Part shown: positions 6,009-6,034 of the stretch, in pieces
Layout: each line of letters begins with the position of its first letter
Numbering within the stretch: the first letter of the stretch is position 1
Source: Candidatus Cloacimonadota bacterium
Lineage (GTDB): Bacteria > Cloacimonadota > Cloacimonadia > Cloacimonadales > TCS61
Direction of reading: 5' to 3'
DNA length: 6,034 bases
NCBI GenBank assembly: GCA_018654125.1
Contig: JABIME010000085.1
Location: forward strand, 1-6,034
Translations under genes and position numbers: made by a program
The notes under the pieces: model-generated
What the model saw: the letters and a program-made list of their open reading frames with translations, nothing else
Databases searched by the model: none
What the model was told of the DNA's origin: nothing

Positions 6009-6034
6009 GACCGAGATCGAGATTAAGGTTGAGG
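6009..6034. repeat. Start of a degenerate 6-bp tandem repeat after the beta-helix gene (cut by the right edge)
   Basis: Directly after the TAA stop the sequence divides into hexamers GACCGA, GATCGA, GATTAA, GGTTGA and a partial GG, fitting a G-R-Y-Y-R-A pattern. This looks like the beginning of a degenerate purine-rich intergenic repeat array. Only four units are visible, so the size and nature of the array are unknown. Confidence 0.45.

Overview
This AT-rich window comes from a bacterial chromosome and has two divergent halves around an intergenic region of about 270 bp. On the minus strand lies the conserved transcription/translation cluster rimP-nusA-ylxR-ylxQ-infB. It is tightly packed, with gaps of 15, 31 and 13 nt and one 11-nt overlap, and infB runs off the left edge. 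On the plus strand lies an accessory two-gene unit: a PaNit-type carbon-nitrogen hydrolase overlapping by ATGA with a probably exported right-handed beta-helix protein.

Organism: the rimP-nusA-ylxR-ylxQ-infB order is widespread in bacteria. Strong GGAGG-type ribosome binding sites, heavy use of AAA, ATA and AGA codons, a one-module NusA C-terminus and a secreted parallel beta-helix protein fit an AT-rich, probably Gram-negative lineage. A hexameric purine-rich repeat begins at the right edge. A candidate-phylum or FCB-type bacterium such as Cloacimonadota is my guess, but the sequence alone does not settle it.

Layout: 1-1443 infB, the N-terminal 481 codons (minus); 1457-1756 ylxQ (minus); 1746-1979 ylxR (minus); 2011-3243 nusA (minus); 3259-3714 rimP (minus); 3715-3987 divergent control region; 3988-4785 nitrilase-family hydrolase (plus); 4782-6008 beta-helix protein (plus); 6009-6034 start of a degenerate 6-bp tandem repeat.

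The minus-strand genes cover 30S maturation (RimP), elongation and termination control (NusA), two small RNA-binding-type proteins (YlxR, YlxQ) and initiation (IF2). The rimP leader carries a perfect TTGACA -35 box, then a hairpin with a seven-T run that resembles an intrinsic terminator, then a second hairpin just before the ribosome binding site. This suggests attenuation of the operon. I see no clear evidence of a wholly new system. The best leads are this leader, the AT-only palindrome between the promoters, the hydrolase/beta-helix pair, the unusual IF2 motif and the edge repeat.
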